From NCBI GenBank assembly GCA_964627665.1, contig CAZVKG010000010.1:11737-75736 (forward strand): a stretch of 64,000 nt of DNA, written 5' to 3'. This stretch comes from UBA1351 sp964627665 (lineage in GTDB: Bacteria > Bacillota > Clostridia > Lachnospirales > Vallitaleaceae). Both the position numbers and the translations under genes were made by a program. Shown in pieces: positions 42,230-52,025 of the stretch (within the stretch, counting starts at the first letter, position 1; every line of letters begins with the position of its first letter). A model generated the notes under the pieces. It worked only from the letters and a program-made list of their open reading frames with translations, did not search any database and was not told the DNA's origin.

Positions 42230-45004
42230 TTACTTCCTTTCATATACCCTATATGCTTCTTGAGGCTCTCTATTCGGTCGATAGTACTGATTTTCATAAT
42301 ACCCTAAACGTGTGGTTGATGCAATGATTTCAACTTTATTTTTTCCTGTTTTCCATGCGTCTCCCACATCCCATATATATGGAGCAAATACTTTTGTACC
42401 CATATCTTGATCATTCACCCGTAGTGTCGCACTTTGTTGGAAATCCGGATCATCAATTCTAAACCATTGAATCTCGGTTTGACTCCTATAGGTATACTCA
42501 TAAATGATATCTCCGGCATAATGGGGAATTCCCATTGCTTGATAAGCTGCAAATTTTCCTTCAGTTTTTTTTGCGGTTAACATATATTTTTCATCCTTGA
42601 ATTGAACCGAAAAACCGCCGACAATATATATGGGGACCAAAACGCCATCCCAGGAATGTTTTGCATTTAGCTGGATTTCTATGTGATTCAAACCCTGTAA
42701 TAAATAGTGAGTAATGGGTACTTCATAGCCATCCTCTGTAAGGTTCTTATCTTGAATAATTTCCTCTTGATCAAGGTAGTGCCCGTTAATCCCAATCGAC
42801 CACTGGCCACGTATTCCTTTTTTTTCAATGCGAAGTTTTATTGCTTGACGATTTTCAAGAATGAATTGTGTTCTATATCGAGCTTGGATTTCTGAAAAAA
42901 GCAGTTGCTTGGGTGTTCCAAACTGATCATGGCGCTTAACCGGGAGCATAAAGTTACCCTCTTCAAGCTGATCAATGATTGGTTTCGCCTTTACTGGATG
43001 GCTTTGACCTTGCAGGGTTAAATCCCATGTATCGATACGCAAGGCATTTTCTCGTACTAAGTCAAACCGACAGGATTCTTGGCTATCAAAAACCCATGAT
43101 GCTTCTTCATCAAATACATACGCTTGATTGACTTGTCCATCCTTGATAAGCAGGCTTTCAAATGGCTGTAAGTGCATTGTATTAAGAAGGTGACCTTCTT
43201 GATTCATCAACTGGACTTCCCCTTGAAAGATGCCGGTATTGACTAAAAAATGATACTCTGTCTCTTCTTTTTTCCATGCAATGGCGTAAAGGCCCTCAAC
43301 GTTTCGTCCTTGGTGAAGGACTTGAAGTCTTGGAATCTTTAGGTCAATACACTGTTGTAAAATCCCATCCAAGGACATCTTATCGGAATCAACAAGGAGC
43401 CTAAATAGATCCTCCCCATAGCCAAGACCTTCATCCAGTTTGACACACTCTTTGGCAAGAGAGGGATCCATGATATAAAAATCGTAGCCGGCTTGAAATA
43501 ACTGTTGTTGCAATTCTTCAAAAAGCTTGAGTCTATTTTCCCGTTCTTCTTTTGTTTTATATGTCCACGTTGATGTTATCGGGTCAATTAATGCAAGTTG
43601 AATATGCCGTCGACCATCCTGCATGGCAGAAGCGATGGTTTGAACATAGGTTGACAGATGTTTCTGATGTTGATACCAGGGCATTTGAAAAAAACCGGAT
43701 GGGGGCGCATCGTGCTTGGTCAATCCTTGAGCGTTGCCATAGTAGGCATGATTTACAAAAAGTGTAATCCCTTGTAAGAACAGCCAGTCATAGGTCCACT
43801 TCATATCTTGAATCTCCAGTCCCCATCCAATACTATGAAAAGACTCACATAAAGCGCTCTCTTTTTGATAAAAATGAGCGGCTGAAGCTGCGATTTTCCC
43901 ATTGGCTCGATACCGTCGGCTAAACAAGTCCGGTTTCGTTCCAACTTTTTGATGTCCTGCATCAATGCCGGGAATATCCATATATGCAAGTTGATGACTT
44001 CGTAAAATGGGCTTTTCACCGATATATTTCAAGTTATTTTCATGACACCATGCTTGAATCTTTTTGTCGTAGGATTCTATGAAGCCCTCAACTAGGCAAT
44101 CATAATAATCATAACGAATCGTTGCTGCATCCTCATGACTATCTAAGATTAACGCCGGAAGCTCCTCAAGTAGATCTCTTCCTGTTGCCTCACGATAGAT
44201 CTTTGGCATACGGGGGGACCAAGGTATTAATCGATCTTCATATCCTGTGGGATGAATTTCATCAGTAAAAAAACCTTGAATGGTTGCTCCGAAGTGTTCA
44301 CTTAGCTGATCTTTATAAAGCTCATGGGTCGTTTCAATGAAATAATCAACGGCATCCGGATTCATTGGGTCAACAAAATAATCATAATATTTATGGCCCC
44401 GAAGGGGTACCTCCATGAAAATAACAATTTTATACAAACCTTTAGGGACTTGTAAATCTAACTGATAATATGCATCACAGGCTAAAAAGCGTTTTTGATT
44501 ATAGGCTGTTAGTCCTACTTCGTGATAAACTTCTTCTCGAAATAAACTTCCAATTTGTGACTGAATATCAATGCCTTCCTTTAGGTCAATCGAGTCTTCT
44601 TCACAAACTATAGGAAATGCCTTCGCATAAAGCGGCCTTCCCCACTCTAATTCAAAAGAGTGGTCTTGTGCTTCCGATTTTATTTCGTGTGTATATATGT
44701 GAGGGACGATATGCTTGGCTTCAAACTCCGGATGATCAAGAACCACTTTGCCTCCGGATATACCACTTGGATAGGGTTGCTCATCATATAGCCATACAAG
44801 CATTTGGTATTTTTGGGCTTCTTCAATGGCAAGTCGCACACGATCAAACCATTTTTGAGATAAATACGGTATGGTCAAGCCTTGCCTGGCACACAGAACA
44901 AAGCCTGTGATGCCTTGTTCATCCATTCTATAAATTTGTTCTTTGATTGTCTTTTCATCCATGTCACCATTCCAAAACCAGAATGGATGTATACCATAAC
45001 TCAT
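42230..45004 (-). CDS. GH106-like glycoside hydrolase (probable alpha-L-rhamnosidase)
   Basis: 924 residues with no signal peptide. The N-terminal barrel starts IHPFWFWNGDMDEKTIKEQI and continues VWLYDEQPYPSGISGGKVVL and AFPIVCEEDS, a pattern shared by GH106-like rhamnosidases. An acidic GFFTDEIHPTGYEDRL near 235 may hold a catalytic residue. A C-terminal galactose-binding-like beta domain spans about 690-920 (RTQFILENRQAIKLRIEKKG). It lies between CE4 and GH105 in a rhamnogalacturonan operon, so removal of rhamnose from imported oligosaccharides is likely. Family assignment is from pattern memory and less certain than its neighbours. Confidence 0.62.
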   Translation of the reverse strand: MSYGIHPFWFWNGDMDEKTIKEQIYRMDEQGITGFVLCARQGLTIPYLSQKWFDRVRLAIEEAQKYQMLVWLYDEQPYPSGISGGKVVLDHPEFEAKHIVPHIYTHEIKSEAQDHSFELEWGRPLYAKAFPIVCEEDSIDLKEGIDIQSQIGSLFREEVYHEVGLTAYNQKRFLACDAYYQLDLQVPKGLYKIVIFMEVPLRGHKYYDYFVDPMNPDAVDYFIETTHELYKDQLSEHFGATIQGFFTDEIHPTGYEDRLIPWSPRMPKIYREATGRDLLEELPALILDSHEDAATIRYDYYDCLVEGFIESYDKKIQAWCHENNLKYIGEKPILRSHQLAYMDIPGIDAGHQKVGTKPDLFSRRYRANGKIAASAAHFYQKESALCESFHSIGWGLEIQDMKWTYDWLFLQGITLFVNHAYYGNAQGLTKHDAPPSGFFQMPWYQHQKHLSTYVQTIASAMQDGRRHIQLALIDPITSTWTYKTKEERENRLKLFEELQQQLFQAGYDFYIMDPSLAKECVKLDEGLGYGEDLFRLLVDSDKMSLDGILQQCIDLKIPRLQVLHQGRNVEGLYAIAWKKEETEYHFLVNTGIFQGEVQLMNQEGHLLNTMHLQPFESLLIKDGQVNQAYVFDEEASWVFDSQESCRFDLVRENALRIDTWDLTLQGQSHPVKAKPIIDQLEEGNFMLPVKRHDQFGTPKQLLFSEIQARYRTQFILENRQAIKLRIEKKGIRGQWSIGINGHYLDQEEIIQDKNLTEDGYEVPITHYLLQGLNHIEIQLNAKHSWDGVLVPIYIVGGFSVQFKDEKYMLTAKKTEGKFAAYQAMGIPHYAGDIIYEYTYRSQTEIQWFRIDDPDFQQSATLRVNDQDMGTKVFAPYIWDVGDAWKTGKNKVEIIASTTRLGYYENQYYRPNREPQEAYRVYERK

Positions 45005-45019
45005 TATCTATCCTCTTCT

Positions 45020-45814
45020 CTATAGATTATTTAACCCCGGCTCTATAGCCACCTTATCTCCATCCACATCTAGCCATAATGTGAGATGGGATGCATTGAG
45101 CACTTGGGTTCGTTCTGTATTAAATTGGAGACGATCAAGGGCTTTCATATAATCAACGATTTCAATATTTGTTGCATACCATATATCTTCTTTTCCGCCG
45201 ACCGTCCGACAAATCTCTTCAATGATTTCCCAGTTATTATCATTGTCAAACTCATAACTGTGTCCCCAAATATAGAGCAGATATAGATATTGGGTCTTAT
45301 GCAAATTAACAAATTCCTTGGCACGTTCTAAACCATGTTGATTGTGATGACAGGTTGCCTGCCATTCATGAAAATCTTTCGGCAGTTTAAAGCTTTGGTG
45401 TCCTCCGACTATGCGTGAGTACTCAATACCTAATTGAGGTAATACCTCCATGATGCGCTGGTTATAGGATCCATTCGGATAGGACATTCCTCGGACCGGA
45501 TAACCCACAATCTTCTCTAATTCTTTACGATCTTCCATAACTTGAACAATGACCTCTTCCTTTGGTGATCGTTCAATGGTTGGATGGGTATATGTATGGG
45601 CTGATACTTCATGTCCTTCATATAATTCTTTTATTTCATCTTTGGGAATACGATCTTGCTCTCCAATGAGTCCTGCATTAAGATGAAATGTTCCTCGAAC
45701 TCCATAACGATTCATAATCTCGATTAAGCGTCGGTCTGCACATTTCCCATCATCGTAACTTAAAGTAAACACTTTATGCTTTCCTTCCGGAAAACAGTAA
45801 TATATTTTTCGCAT
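45020..45814 (-). CDS. Polysaccharide deacetylase (NodB/CE4 domain)
   Basis: 264 residues with no signal peptide, so probably cytoplasmic. CE4 motif 1 reads LSYDDGKCADRRL (metal-binding Asp pair), motif 2 HEVSAHTYTHPTIE (His residues), then VRGMSYPNGSYNQRI and a late YIWGHSYEFDND. In this operon it probably removes acetyl groups from imported rhamnogalacturonan oligosaccharides, an unusual place for CE4, which is mostly extracellular and acts on chitin or peptidoglycan. It lies 3 bp downstream of PL11. Confidence 0.88.
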   Translation of the reverse strand: MRKIYYCFPEGKHKVFTLSYDDGKCADRRLIEIMNRYGVRGTFHLNAGLIGEQDRIPKDEIKELYEGHEVSAHTYTHPTIERSPKEEVIVQVMEDRKELEKIVGYPVRGMSYPNGSYNQRIMEVLPQLGIEYSRIVGGHQSFKLPKDFHEWQATCHHNQHGLERAKEFVNLHKTQYLYLLYIWGHSYEFDNDNNWEIIEEICRTVGGKEDIWYATNIEIVDYMKALDRLQFNTERTQVLNASHLTLWLDVDGDKVAIEPGLNNL

Positions 45815-45817
45815 TTA

Positions 45818-48247
45818 TCATCTCTTCCTTTCAAATACATTTTTCCAATCCATATCACTAGCATAATAGAACTCTGGGTAACATGGCTGATTATAACAAT
45901 TATTTTGCCAGGCAATTCCGGTTCGATATTGAATATCATGCATCAGGGTGTATAACTTATGTTTCGTTAATTCTGTATTCGTATAGATTCTTACACCGGA
46001 ATTATCTGCTTTTCTTAAGACTAACTCTTCTCTAAAATCACCAAATAAGTCGGCAATCAGACAAGGATTTCCCTTGGTTCCATTATTGGTCGCCATGCCT
46101 TCGGGTTTAAGCATCACACCATGTTCATTATCATGAATGACACCGGAATGGGTTTCATGAACATAATCGACACCGTCCAAAATCTGTGTTGTCAAATCCC
46201 CTGACCACCGAATGGATTGATTGGTTCCAAGTAAAGGTAGGTCCAAGATGTTCCCGTAACGATCGAAGGTCTCACGTACCCATACTTGTAAGCCACGACT
46301 TTTAGGATCAATGTCTCCAATCATACATCGGCCTAGGTCTGTTTCTGCATATTCTCCGAAAATAACTTCACCGCTTTCTGCATCCCGAAGAGCAAATCCG
46401 TATGGCGCATGCTGTGCACCTTCAAACACACTAAAAATCTCTAGTCCGGGCTTATCCGGGTTAATATTGGCTACGTGCATGGCATCACCATGACCGAGTT
46501 TTGCTTCTTGTCCATTCGGAAGATGTCCATAACTGCTATAAAGAAGGGAACCATCGTGATCAATAACGGCCGCTCCATAGATAATCTCTTGATATCCGTC
46601 ACCATCCACGTCTGCCATAGCCAAACTATGATTTCCTTGACCGGCTAACTTACCATAAATCGGATCACTCCCTTGATGAAGATGGGCTTGATCATTGAAG
46701 GGATTGTCCATCAGAACATGACCGGAATCTATGGAAAAGTGCTCATGATGTCGTCCGTTTTTAAAGCGGTAAGCCACCAGAGTTGTTCGTGTATAATATC
46801 CCCTTGCCACAATAAGATATGGATTTTCTCCATCTAAGTAAGCCACTCCGGATAAGAAGCGATCGACACGATTACACGGTTCAATACGTGCCATGGCATA
46901 ATCTCCCCACATCAGTCCGTCGTCTTGGCGACCAAACTTAAATAAAATTGTCTCAAGTTCTTGACCATCACCGGCAAACATGGTTAAGTATTCCGGTCCT
47001 TCATATATAAAACCTTCAAAAGCTTCTAGATGATTTTTTTCACTTCGACTGGGTGCATATTCGTGTATAAAATAGTCCACTAAGGCCCTTGCATCATCAC
47101 GATTTAATGGATACGAATAACGTGTAGGTATGCCAAAACATGTTTCAAGTGTTTTGGGCCATCGTCCTGCAAGGACTTCCGGGTGCTTATACCACCCCAT
47201 AAAAACTTGGACTAAGTGATTCTCATAGTCTTTTGCACTGCATACATAATTATCGTCATGAGTAACTCCTTGGTCTTTATCCGATTGAGGTAGTCTTATA
47301 TAGTCCACTGAAGCCACACGGCCATCTTCATGGTACCGTGTCATTCGTGTTCCGGGAGCGGTCTTGACCGACATCTCCGCTTTGCCGTCACCATCAAAAT
47401 CATAAACCATAAACTGGGTATAATGAGCTCCTGCACGAATATTAAGACCCATATCCAGTCGCCATAGCAAGCGTCCGTCAAGTTTATAGCAATCAATGAA
47501 GCACTTGCCTGTATAGCCTTTAATCGAGACGTCATGGGAATTACTCGGGTCCCATTTTACAATGTATTCATACTCGCCATCACCATCCACATCTCCCACA
47601 CTCATATCATTGATGGTATAGTGATAGGCCTCACCTGTTGGGGTGATACCGGGTTCAGGTATTTCCATAGGTATATCGATGTAATTGCTGCCCGATACAA
47701 ATGAACGAACGCCTTTACACTGTTCACCTTCCTGACCTTCAAAAACAGGTGCAAGTGCATATTGATCTTCAGAGCTTCCTTCACGGTCAATAAAGTTTGT
47801 CGAATCCCTAATCGTTGCATACCTTTCCCCGTTTTTATAGACTATAAAATCATGTCCGGTTAATCCGGTCTCACTATATCCATTGACTTCATCACGCATC
47901 AACCGCCAACTTAAAAAAATCCCGTCTGGGCATTTTGCTGCGATAAGTCCGCGATTCAAAGCCTCTAATTGCTCCTTAAACTGTCCTTGTACTGGTGTTC
48001 TTAATACATCACTGACCATAACTTCTTGGCCCTTGTCATCAACCATTGCTATTTTTATATAATGCGGTACATGGGTCGATTTTTGCAAGGTATATTCTGT
48101 CTCCAACGTTTTACCCATGCGTTTAAAAACCATCGTATCATGATTATAGTCTGCCCAATATACATAATAGGTAGCATTGTCTTTAATAGGGTTCCATGTG
48201 ACAGTTACCTCTTGGTCTTGAACTTCTTTTATCTCTAATTTTAACAT
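45818..48247 (-). CDS. Rhamnogalacturonan lyase, PL11
   Basis: Cleaves the rhamnogalacturonan-I backbone by beta-elimination. 809 residues: an N-terminal fibronectin-III-like domain to about 85, then the eight-bladed propeller with many calcium loops (DVDGDGEYEYIVKWDPSNSH; YDFDGDGKAEMSVKTAPGTR; DVDGDGYQEIIYGA; HVANINPDKPGLEI). No signal peptide, so it resembles the intracellular-type YesX rather than secreted YesW. I take the ATG at 48247 (GGTGAGG before it) instead of the GTG at 48256. It follows the ABC importer genes and precedes CE4. Confidence 0.95.
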   Translation of the reverse strand: MLKLEIKEVQDQEVTVTWNPIKDNATYYVYWADYNHDTMVFKRMGKTLETEYTLQKSTHVPHYIKIAMVDDKGQEVMVSDVLRTPVQGQFKEQLEALNRGLIAAKCPDGIFLSWRLMRDEVNGYSETGLTGHDFIVYKNGERYATIRDSTNFIDREGSSEDQYALAPVFEGQEGEQCKGVRSFVSGSNYIDIPMEIPEPGITPTGEAYHYTINDMSVGDVDGDGEYEYIVKWDPSNSHDVSIKGYTGKCFIDCYKLDGRLLWRLDMGLNIRAGAHYTQFMVYDFDGDGKAEMSVKTAPGTRMTRYHEDGRVASVDYIRLPQSDKDQGVTHDDNYVCSAKDYENHLVQVFMGWYKHPEVLAGRWPKTLETCFGIPTRYSYPLNRDDARALVDYFIHEYAPSRSEKNHLEAFEGFIYEGPEYLTMFAGDGQELETILFKFGRQDDGLMWGDYAMARIEPCNRVDRFLSGVAYLDGENPYLIVARGYYTRTTLVAYRFKNGRHHEHFSIDSGHVLMDNPFNDQAHLHQGSDPIYGKLAGQGNHSLAMADVDGDGYQEIIYGAAVIDHDGSLLYSSYGHLPNGQEAKLGHGDAMHVANINPDKPGLEIFSVFEGAQHAPYGFALRDAESGEVIFGEYAETDLGRCMIGDIDPKSRGLQVWVRETFDRYGNILDLPLLGTNQSIRWSGDLTTQILDGVDYVHETHSGVIHDNEHGVMLKPEGMATNNGTKGNPCLIADLFGDFREELVLRKADNSGVRIYTNTELTKHKLYTLMHDIQYRTGIAWQNNCYNQPCYPEFYYASDMDWKNVFERKR

Positions 48248-48268
48248 AAACCTCACCTTCTATAGCAT

Positions 48269-48296
48269 AAAAGGGCCATCAAAAGATAGCCCTTTT
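48269..48296 (-). terminator. Partial terminator between binding protein and PL11
   Basis: AAAAGGGC and GCCCTTTT form a perfect 8-bp stem with a 12-nt loop, followed on the minus strand by a short T-run. It probably lowers expression of the enzyme genes relative to the importer. Confidence 0.6.
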
Positions 48297-48310
48297 TCTA
48301 TACACTTTGA

Positions 48311-49882
48311 TTAGTTGTGTTGCGCGTTGATTTCTTCTATAACCGCTTGGCCACCTTGTGTTTCCCAGTTAGCCCATGCAGCTTGAAGTCCATCTTCATC
48401 AATCTCGCCACTAATGTATTGTGTACGGGCATTATCAATGATTTCATCAAGGTTGGCACCACTGAGAGAATAGGTCTCTGAGTTTACAATATAGGCTGCT
48501 GCCGGGTTGAACACGGCGTAATCTACATTGGATGCTTTGACTTCTTCTTCAATAATCAATCGTTCTGTCATTTCAGGTCCGATATCTGTGGCTTTCATAT
48601 TCGGAATATATGCAACCGTTTGGTTTAATGCTGCAAACGCTTTCGCCGCGACGGCATCACCCGCAACTAAATTCTCTAAGTTTCCATTTTCATCTTTTTG
48701 CCAATGAATTCCTTCAAGACCATACGATGAAAGTGTAATCATTGCATCATCCGACATTTTATCTAAGAAGTTTAAGCAAGCCGCAACATCTTCTTCTGTT
48801 TTCGCCGCTTTTGTAATCACAAAGAATCCATTGTATCCGGATGTTGCTAGGGTTTTGTCATTAATCGTACCCACTAAATTCATTGTAGCAAGTTCATAAG
48901 ACGTTCCATCAACTGCAGGAATCTCATTATTGACAAAATAATCCCAGATACGTCGTGAGCCATCGAGTACATCGATAAATATTCCACACTCACCATTTTT
49001 TACATCATCTTGCCATGTTGCTGTATCTCGAACCGCCCAGTCTGCATAGACTAAACCGTCATCATACATTTTTTTCATCCATTTTAGTGCTTCCATATAT
49101 TCAGGTGTTTGATGGACCGGAACTAACTTGCCATCAACTTCTGTCCATTCATTCCCCACACCAAAATACGTTTGAACCACATCAAGGGGTCCTGTATATT
49201 TACATAGTGACAATCCATAGGTATCATCTTCACCATTTCCATCCGGATCATTGTATGTAAATTGATACATCATATCGTATAAGTCTTCGATTGTTTCTGG
49301 TTCATCAATGCCTAATGCTTCTGCCCAGTCTGCACGATATCCCATACCTAAACGTCCAATGGGTCGGGCACGATAGACACCAATTAATTGATCGTTGACG
49401 GTCAGACTTTTATTTACATTTTGATTGGCTTGTGATAAGTTTGGATATTTTTCTGAATCAAACATAAAGTCATTTAAATCCCAAAAAGCCCCTGCTTCAG
49501 CTGCACTTGTAATTGCTGATGTCATACTTGGCACTGCAATAATCATCGGCATATCATCCGGTGAAGCTAAAGTTAAGCCTAAACGCTCGTCATAGTTGTC
49601 ACTTGGTACCCAAGAAAAATCAACCTTTGTTTGTGTATGCTCTTCCATGGTTGTCACAACCTCTTGTGCGTGATCTCCTGAAAGTGGACTTCCTTCAAAA
49701 TCAAATGTCATCATTGAAATCTGTGCTAATCCATTTTCATCACTGGCAGATGCATTTTCTGTTTCATTTAATCCTGAGTTTGAACCTTTGCTTCCCTCAT
49801 CATCTTTTCCACATCCTGCAAACATTGAAATTATAAGTGCTAGAGCTAAAATAAGTGTTATTGATTTTTTGAACTTCTTCAT
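48311..49882 (-). CDS. Sugar-binding lipoprotein (LplA/YtcQ type)
   Basis: 523-residue extracellular binding protein. Lipoprotein signal peptide MKKFKKSITLILALALIISM, then FAGC with the lipobox Cys at 24. A Ser/Asn/Glu linker runs to about 50. The binding domain includes TQTKVDFSWVPSDNYDERLG in part, GYRADWAEALGIDEPETIED and YNDPDGNGEDDTYGLS. The large LplA-type size matches importers for pectin oligosaccharides. Third gene of the importer operon, behind both permeases. Confidence 0.92.
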   Translation of the reverse strand: MKKFKKSITLILALALIISMFAGCGKDDEGSKGSNSGLNETENASASDENGLAQISMMTFDFEGSPLSGDHAQEVVTTMEEHTQTKVDFSWVPSDNYDERLGLTLASPDDMPMIIAVPSMTSAITSAAEAGAFWDLNDFMFDSEKYPNLSQANQNVNKSLTVNDQLIGVYRARPIGRLGMGYRADWAEALGIDEPETIEDLYDMMYQFTYNDPDGNGEDDTYGLSLCKYTGPLDVVQTYFGVGNEWTEVDGKLVPVHQTPEYMEALKWMKKMYDDGLVYADWAVRDTATWQDDVKNGECGIFIDVLDGSRRIWDYFVNNEIPAVDGTSYELATMNLVGTINDKTLATSGYNGFFVITKAAKTEEDVAACLNFLDKMSDDAMITLSSYGLEGIHWQKDENGNLENLVAGDAVAAKAFAALNQTVAYIPNMKATDIGPEMTERLIIEEEVKASNVDYAVFNPAAAYIVNSETYSLSGANLDEIIDNARTQYISGEIDEDGLQAAWANWETQGGQAVIEEINAQHN

Positions 49883-49922
49883 AACGTCCTCCTTAAATTT
49901 ATGATATTTATAGTGTAGGGTA

Positions 49923-50831
49923 TTAGCCTTTAACAGCTCCTACCATTACGCCCTTGGTGAAATATTTTTGAACAAAGGGATAAACAATGAGAATTGGAAC
50001 TGTCGCGACCACCGTTGCCGCCATTTTTACAGCCTTATCTGGTGGCGTTCCCATGATATCAAAATCCATTCCATCTGCTTGTACCCCAGCTGCCAATAAA
50101 ACAATACGTCGTAAAACAATTTGCACGGTTTCCTTATGCGTGTCCTTTAAGTAAATCATCGGTCCGAAATAGTTGTTCCAGTGACCTACTGCATAGAACA
50201 GAGAAATCGATGCAATAACCGGCTTCGATAAGGGAAGCACAATTTTTGTGAAAATTTGTAAGTCATTACATCCATCAATCCGTGCTGCCTCTTCAAGCTC
50301 TGCAGGTAACTCTTGAAAAAAGTTTTTAACGATAATCATATTAAATGGACTAATAGCAACCATTAAGATTAATCCGGCATAGGAGTTGTAGAGTCCAATT
50401 TCTTTAATCCATAAAAATGTCGGTATCATTCCTCCATTAAATAACATGGTAATTATAACCATATTCAAGAAAAACTTCCGCCCACGTAGATGTGATTTGG
50501 CTAAGGGATAGGCAAACGTTGTTGTAAAAAACATGTTGACTGCTGTTCCCACGACGGTTAGAAAAATCGAATTTTTTAATCCGTTAAAGATTTCTCCGGT
50601 TTCAAAAATATATTTATAGGCATTGGTTGAAATCACCGTTGGAATAATAAAGAAGGCTTTTTCCGTAAGCTCTTGTTCTGTTGCGAATGAGCCTGCCAGA
50701 ACATAAAGAAAGGGAAGTAATGTTCCTAATCCGGCTAACCCTGCAACACTGTATATAATCATATTCGTTACACAATCTGTTTTTGACCCTTTGATTTTGT
50801 TTTTGTTTGATCGAATGACTTGTTCTGCCAC
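49923..50831 (-). CDS. ABC transporter permease (LplC/YtcP type)
   Basis: 302-residue membrane protein with six predicted segments. The start is GTG at 50831 with GGAGAG six bases before. The EAA loop reads LEEAARIDGCNDLQIFTKIV, followed by LPLSKPVIASISLFYAVGHW, the characteristic LplC pattern with NNYFGPMIYL. It ends in YFTKGVMVGAVKG. Partner of the LplB-type permease 15 bp upstream. No ATPase gene is in the window. Confidence 0.93.
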   Translation of the reverse strand: MAEQVIRSNKNKIKGSKTDCVTNMIIYSVAGLAGLGTLLPFLYVLAGSFATEQELTEKAFFIIPTVISTNAYKYIFETGEIFNGLKNSIFLTVVGTAVNMFFTTTFAYPLAKSHLRGRKFFLNMVIITMLFNGGMIPTFLWIKEIGLYNSYAGLILMVAISPFNMIIVKNFFQELPAELEEAARIDGCNDLQIFTKIVLPLSKPVIASISLFYAVGHWNNYFGPMIYLKDTHKETVQIVLRRIVLLAAGVQADGMDFDIMGTPPDKAVKMAATVVATVPILIVYPFVQKYFTKGVMVGAVKG

Positions 50832-50846
50832 AATACACTCTCCTTT

Positions 50847-51821
50847 CTAATAAATTCCTGATTCTCCAGCTTTTTTTGCCAGTTTATTTGCACTTAATAC
50901 CATAATCATACCGACAACCGATTTAAATAATCCGGTTGCTGTACTGTAAGAGTACTGAGCATTAATTATTCCCTTTGTATATACATAAGTATCAAATACT
51001 TCTGCTACTGAACTGTTTAACGCATTTTTCATTAAAAAGATTTGCTCAAATCCTGTATTGAGTATTGACCCAACTCTTAGGATAAGCATAATAATAATTG
51101 TTCCTCGAATGGCCGGTAACGTAACATGCCACATCATCTTCCACCGTCCGGCTCCATCCACCCGTGCCGCTTCATATAAACTTACGTCTACACCAGCCAG
51201 CGCCGCTAGGAAAATGATGGTTCCATATCCTGTTTCCTTCCAAATACTTTGTCCGATAATAAGACCTCTAAAGTACTCCGGTTTACCTAAGAAGTTAATG
51301 GTTTTACCGGTTAACATCTGAACAACTTGATTAATAATACCATCGTTAATGTTTAAAAGTTGATAGGTTAGACTTGCAACGATAACCAGTGAAATAAAAT
51401 GCGGAATGTATATAAAGGTTTGTACTGTCCGTTTATACTTCTGATGTTTGATTTCATTCAATAGCAAGGCTAAAACAATGGGTGCCGGAAAATAGAAAAT
51501 CAGACTTAACATTGAAATCCCTAAAGTATTAATCAGTACTCTTGGAAAATCCGGGCTAGTAAACAGCATCTTAAAATAGTATAATCCCACCCATTCACTT
51601 CCGGATAACCCCGAAAAGGGATTGAATTTTTGAAATGCAATAATAATTCCACCCATTGGTATATACCGAAAGATAATCAAATACATAAGCCCCGGAATTA
51701 ACATTAAATACAACCATTTATGTTGTTTAACATACTTTAACGTTTCCTGCTGTGATTTTTTTGTTTTTTTAATTTTTGGTAACGGTTTTACTCTCGTCAC
51801 CACAGCGCCATTTTGATCCAT
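50847..51821 (-). CDS. ABC transporter permease (LplB/YtcO type)
   Basis: 324-residue membrane permease, six predicted segments after a basic N-terminus (KPLPKIKKTKKSQQETLKYV). Family features are MLIPGLMYLIIFRYIPMGGI, AFQKFNPFSG and the EAA loop LYEAARVDGAGRWKMMWHVT. First gene of the rhamnogalacturonan operon, under a promoter preceded by paired TTGACAC direct repeats. The neighbouring upstream gene is the membrane AraC regulator. Confidence 0.93.
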   Translation of the reverse strand: MDQNGAVVTRVKPLPKIKKTKKSQQETLKYVKQHKWLYLMLIPGLMYLIIFRYIPMGGIIIAFQKFNPFSGLSGSEWVGLYYFKMLFTSPDFPRVLINTLGISMLSLIFYFPAPIVLALLLNEIKHQKYKRTVQTFIYIPHFISLVIVASLTYQLLNINDGIINQVVQMLTGKTINFLGKPEYFRGLIIGQSIWKETGYGTIIFLAALAGVDVSLYEAARVDGAGRWKMMWHVTLPAIRGTIIIMLILRVGSILNTGFEQIFLMKNALNSSVAEVFDTYVYTKGIINAQYSYSTATGLFKSVVGMIMVLSANKLAKKAGESGIY

Positions 51822-51858
51822 GATATCCTCCTTTTACGTTTGTGCTTCGTCTGAACTA

Positions 51859-51927
51859 AAGATATCATTCGATAGATGTTACATCAATACTCATTATCTT
51901 GACACTTTTTAATTATTTTTTTGACAC
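51859..51927 (-). promoter_or_regulatory. Promoter of rhamnogalacturonan operon with activator direct repeats
   Basis: On the minus strand TTGATG (51887-51882), 17 bp, TATCTT (51864-51859). Upstream, GTGTCAA occurs twice (51927-51921 and 51905-51899) spaced 22 bp, two helical turns apart. This is a likely site pair for the adjacent AraC-type regulator. Confidence 0.6.
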
Positions 51928-51978
51928 CCCCGTATTTATAGGCTTTAATGCATATCAATAATCACCATCACGACAACA

Positions 51979-52016
51979 AAAATACACATAATCAATAAAA
52001 TGATTATGTGTATTTT
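51979..52016 (-). terminator. Terminator after the AraC regulator gene
   Basis: AAAATACACATAATCA and its exact inverted copy form a perfect 16-bp stem with a 6-nt loop, starting 10 bp after the regulator stop. T-runs on both sides allow action on both strands. Confidence 0.85.
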
Positions 52017-52025
52017 ATCCTCCAA

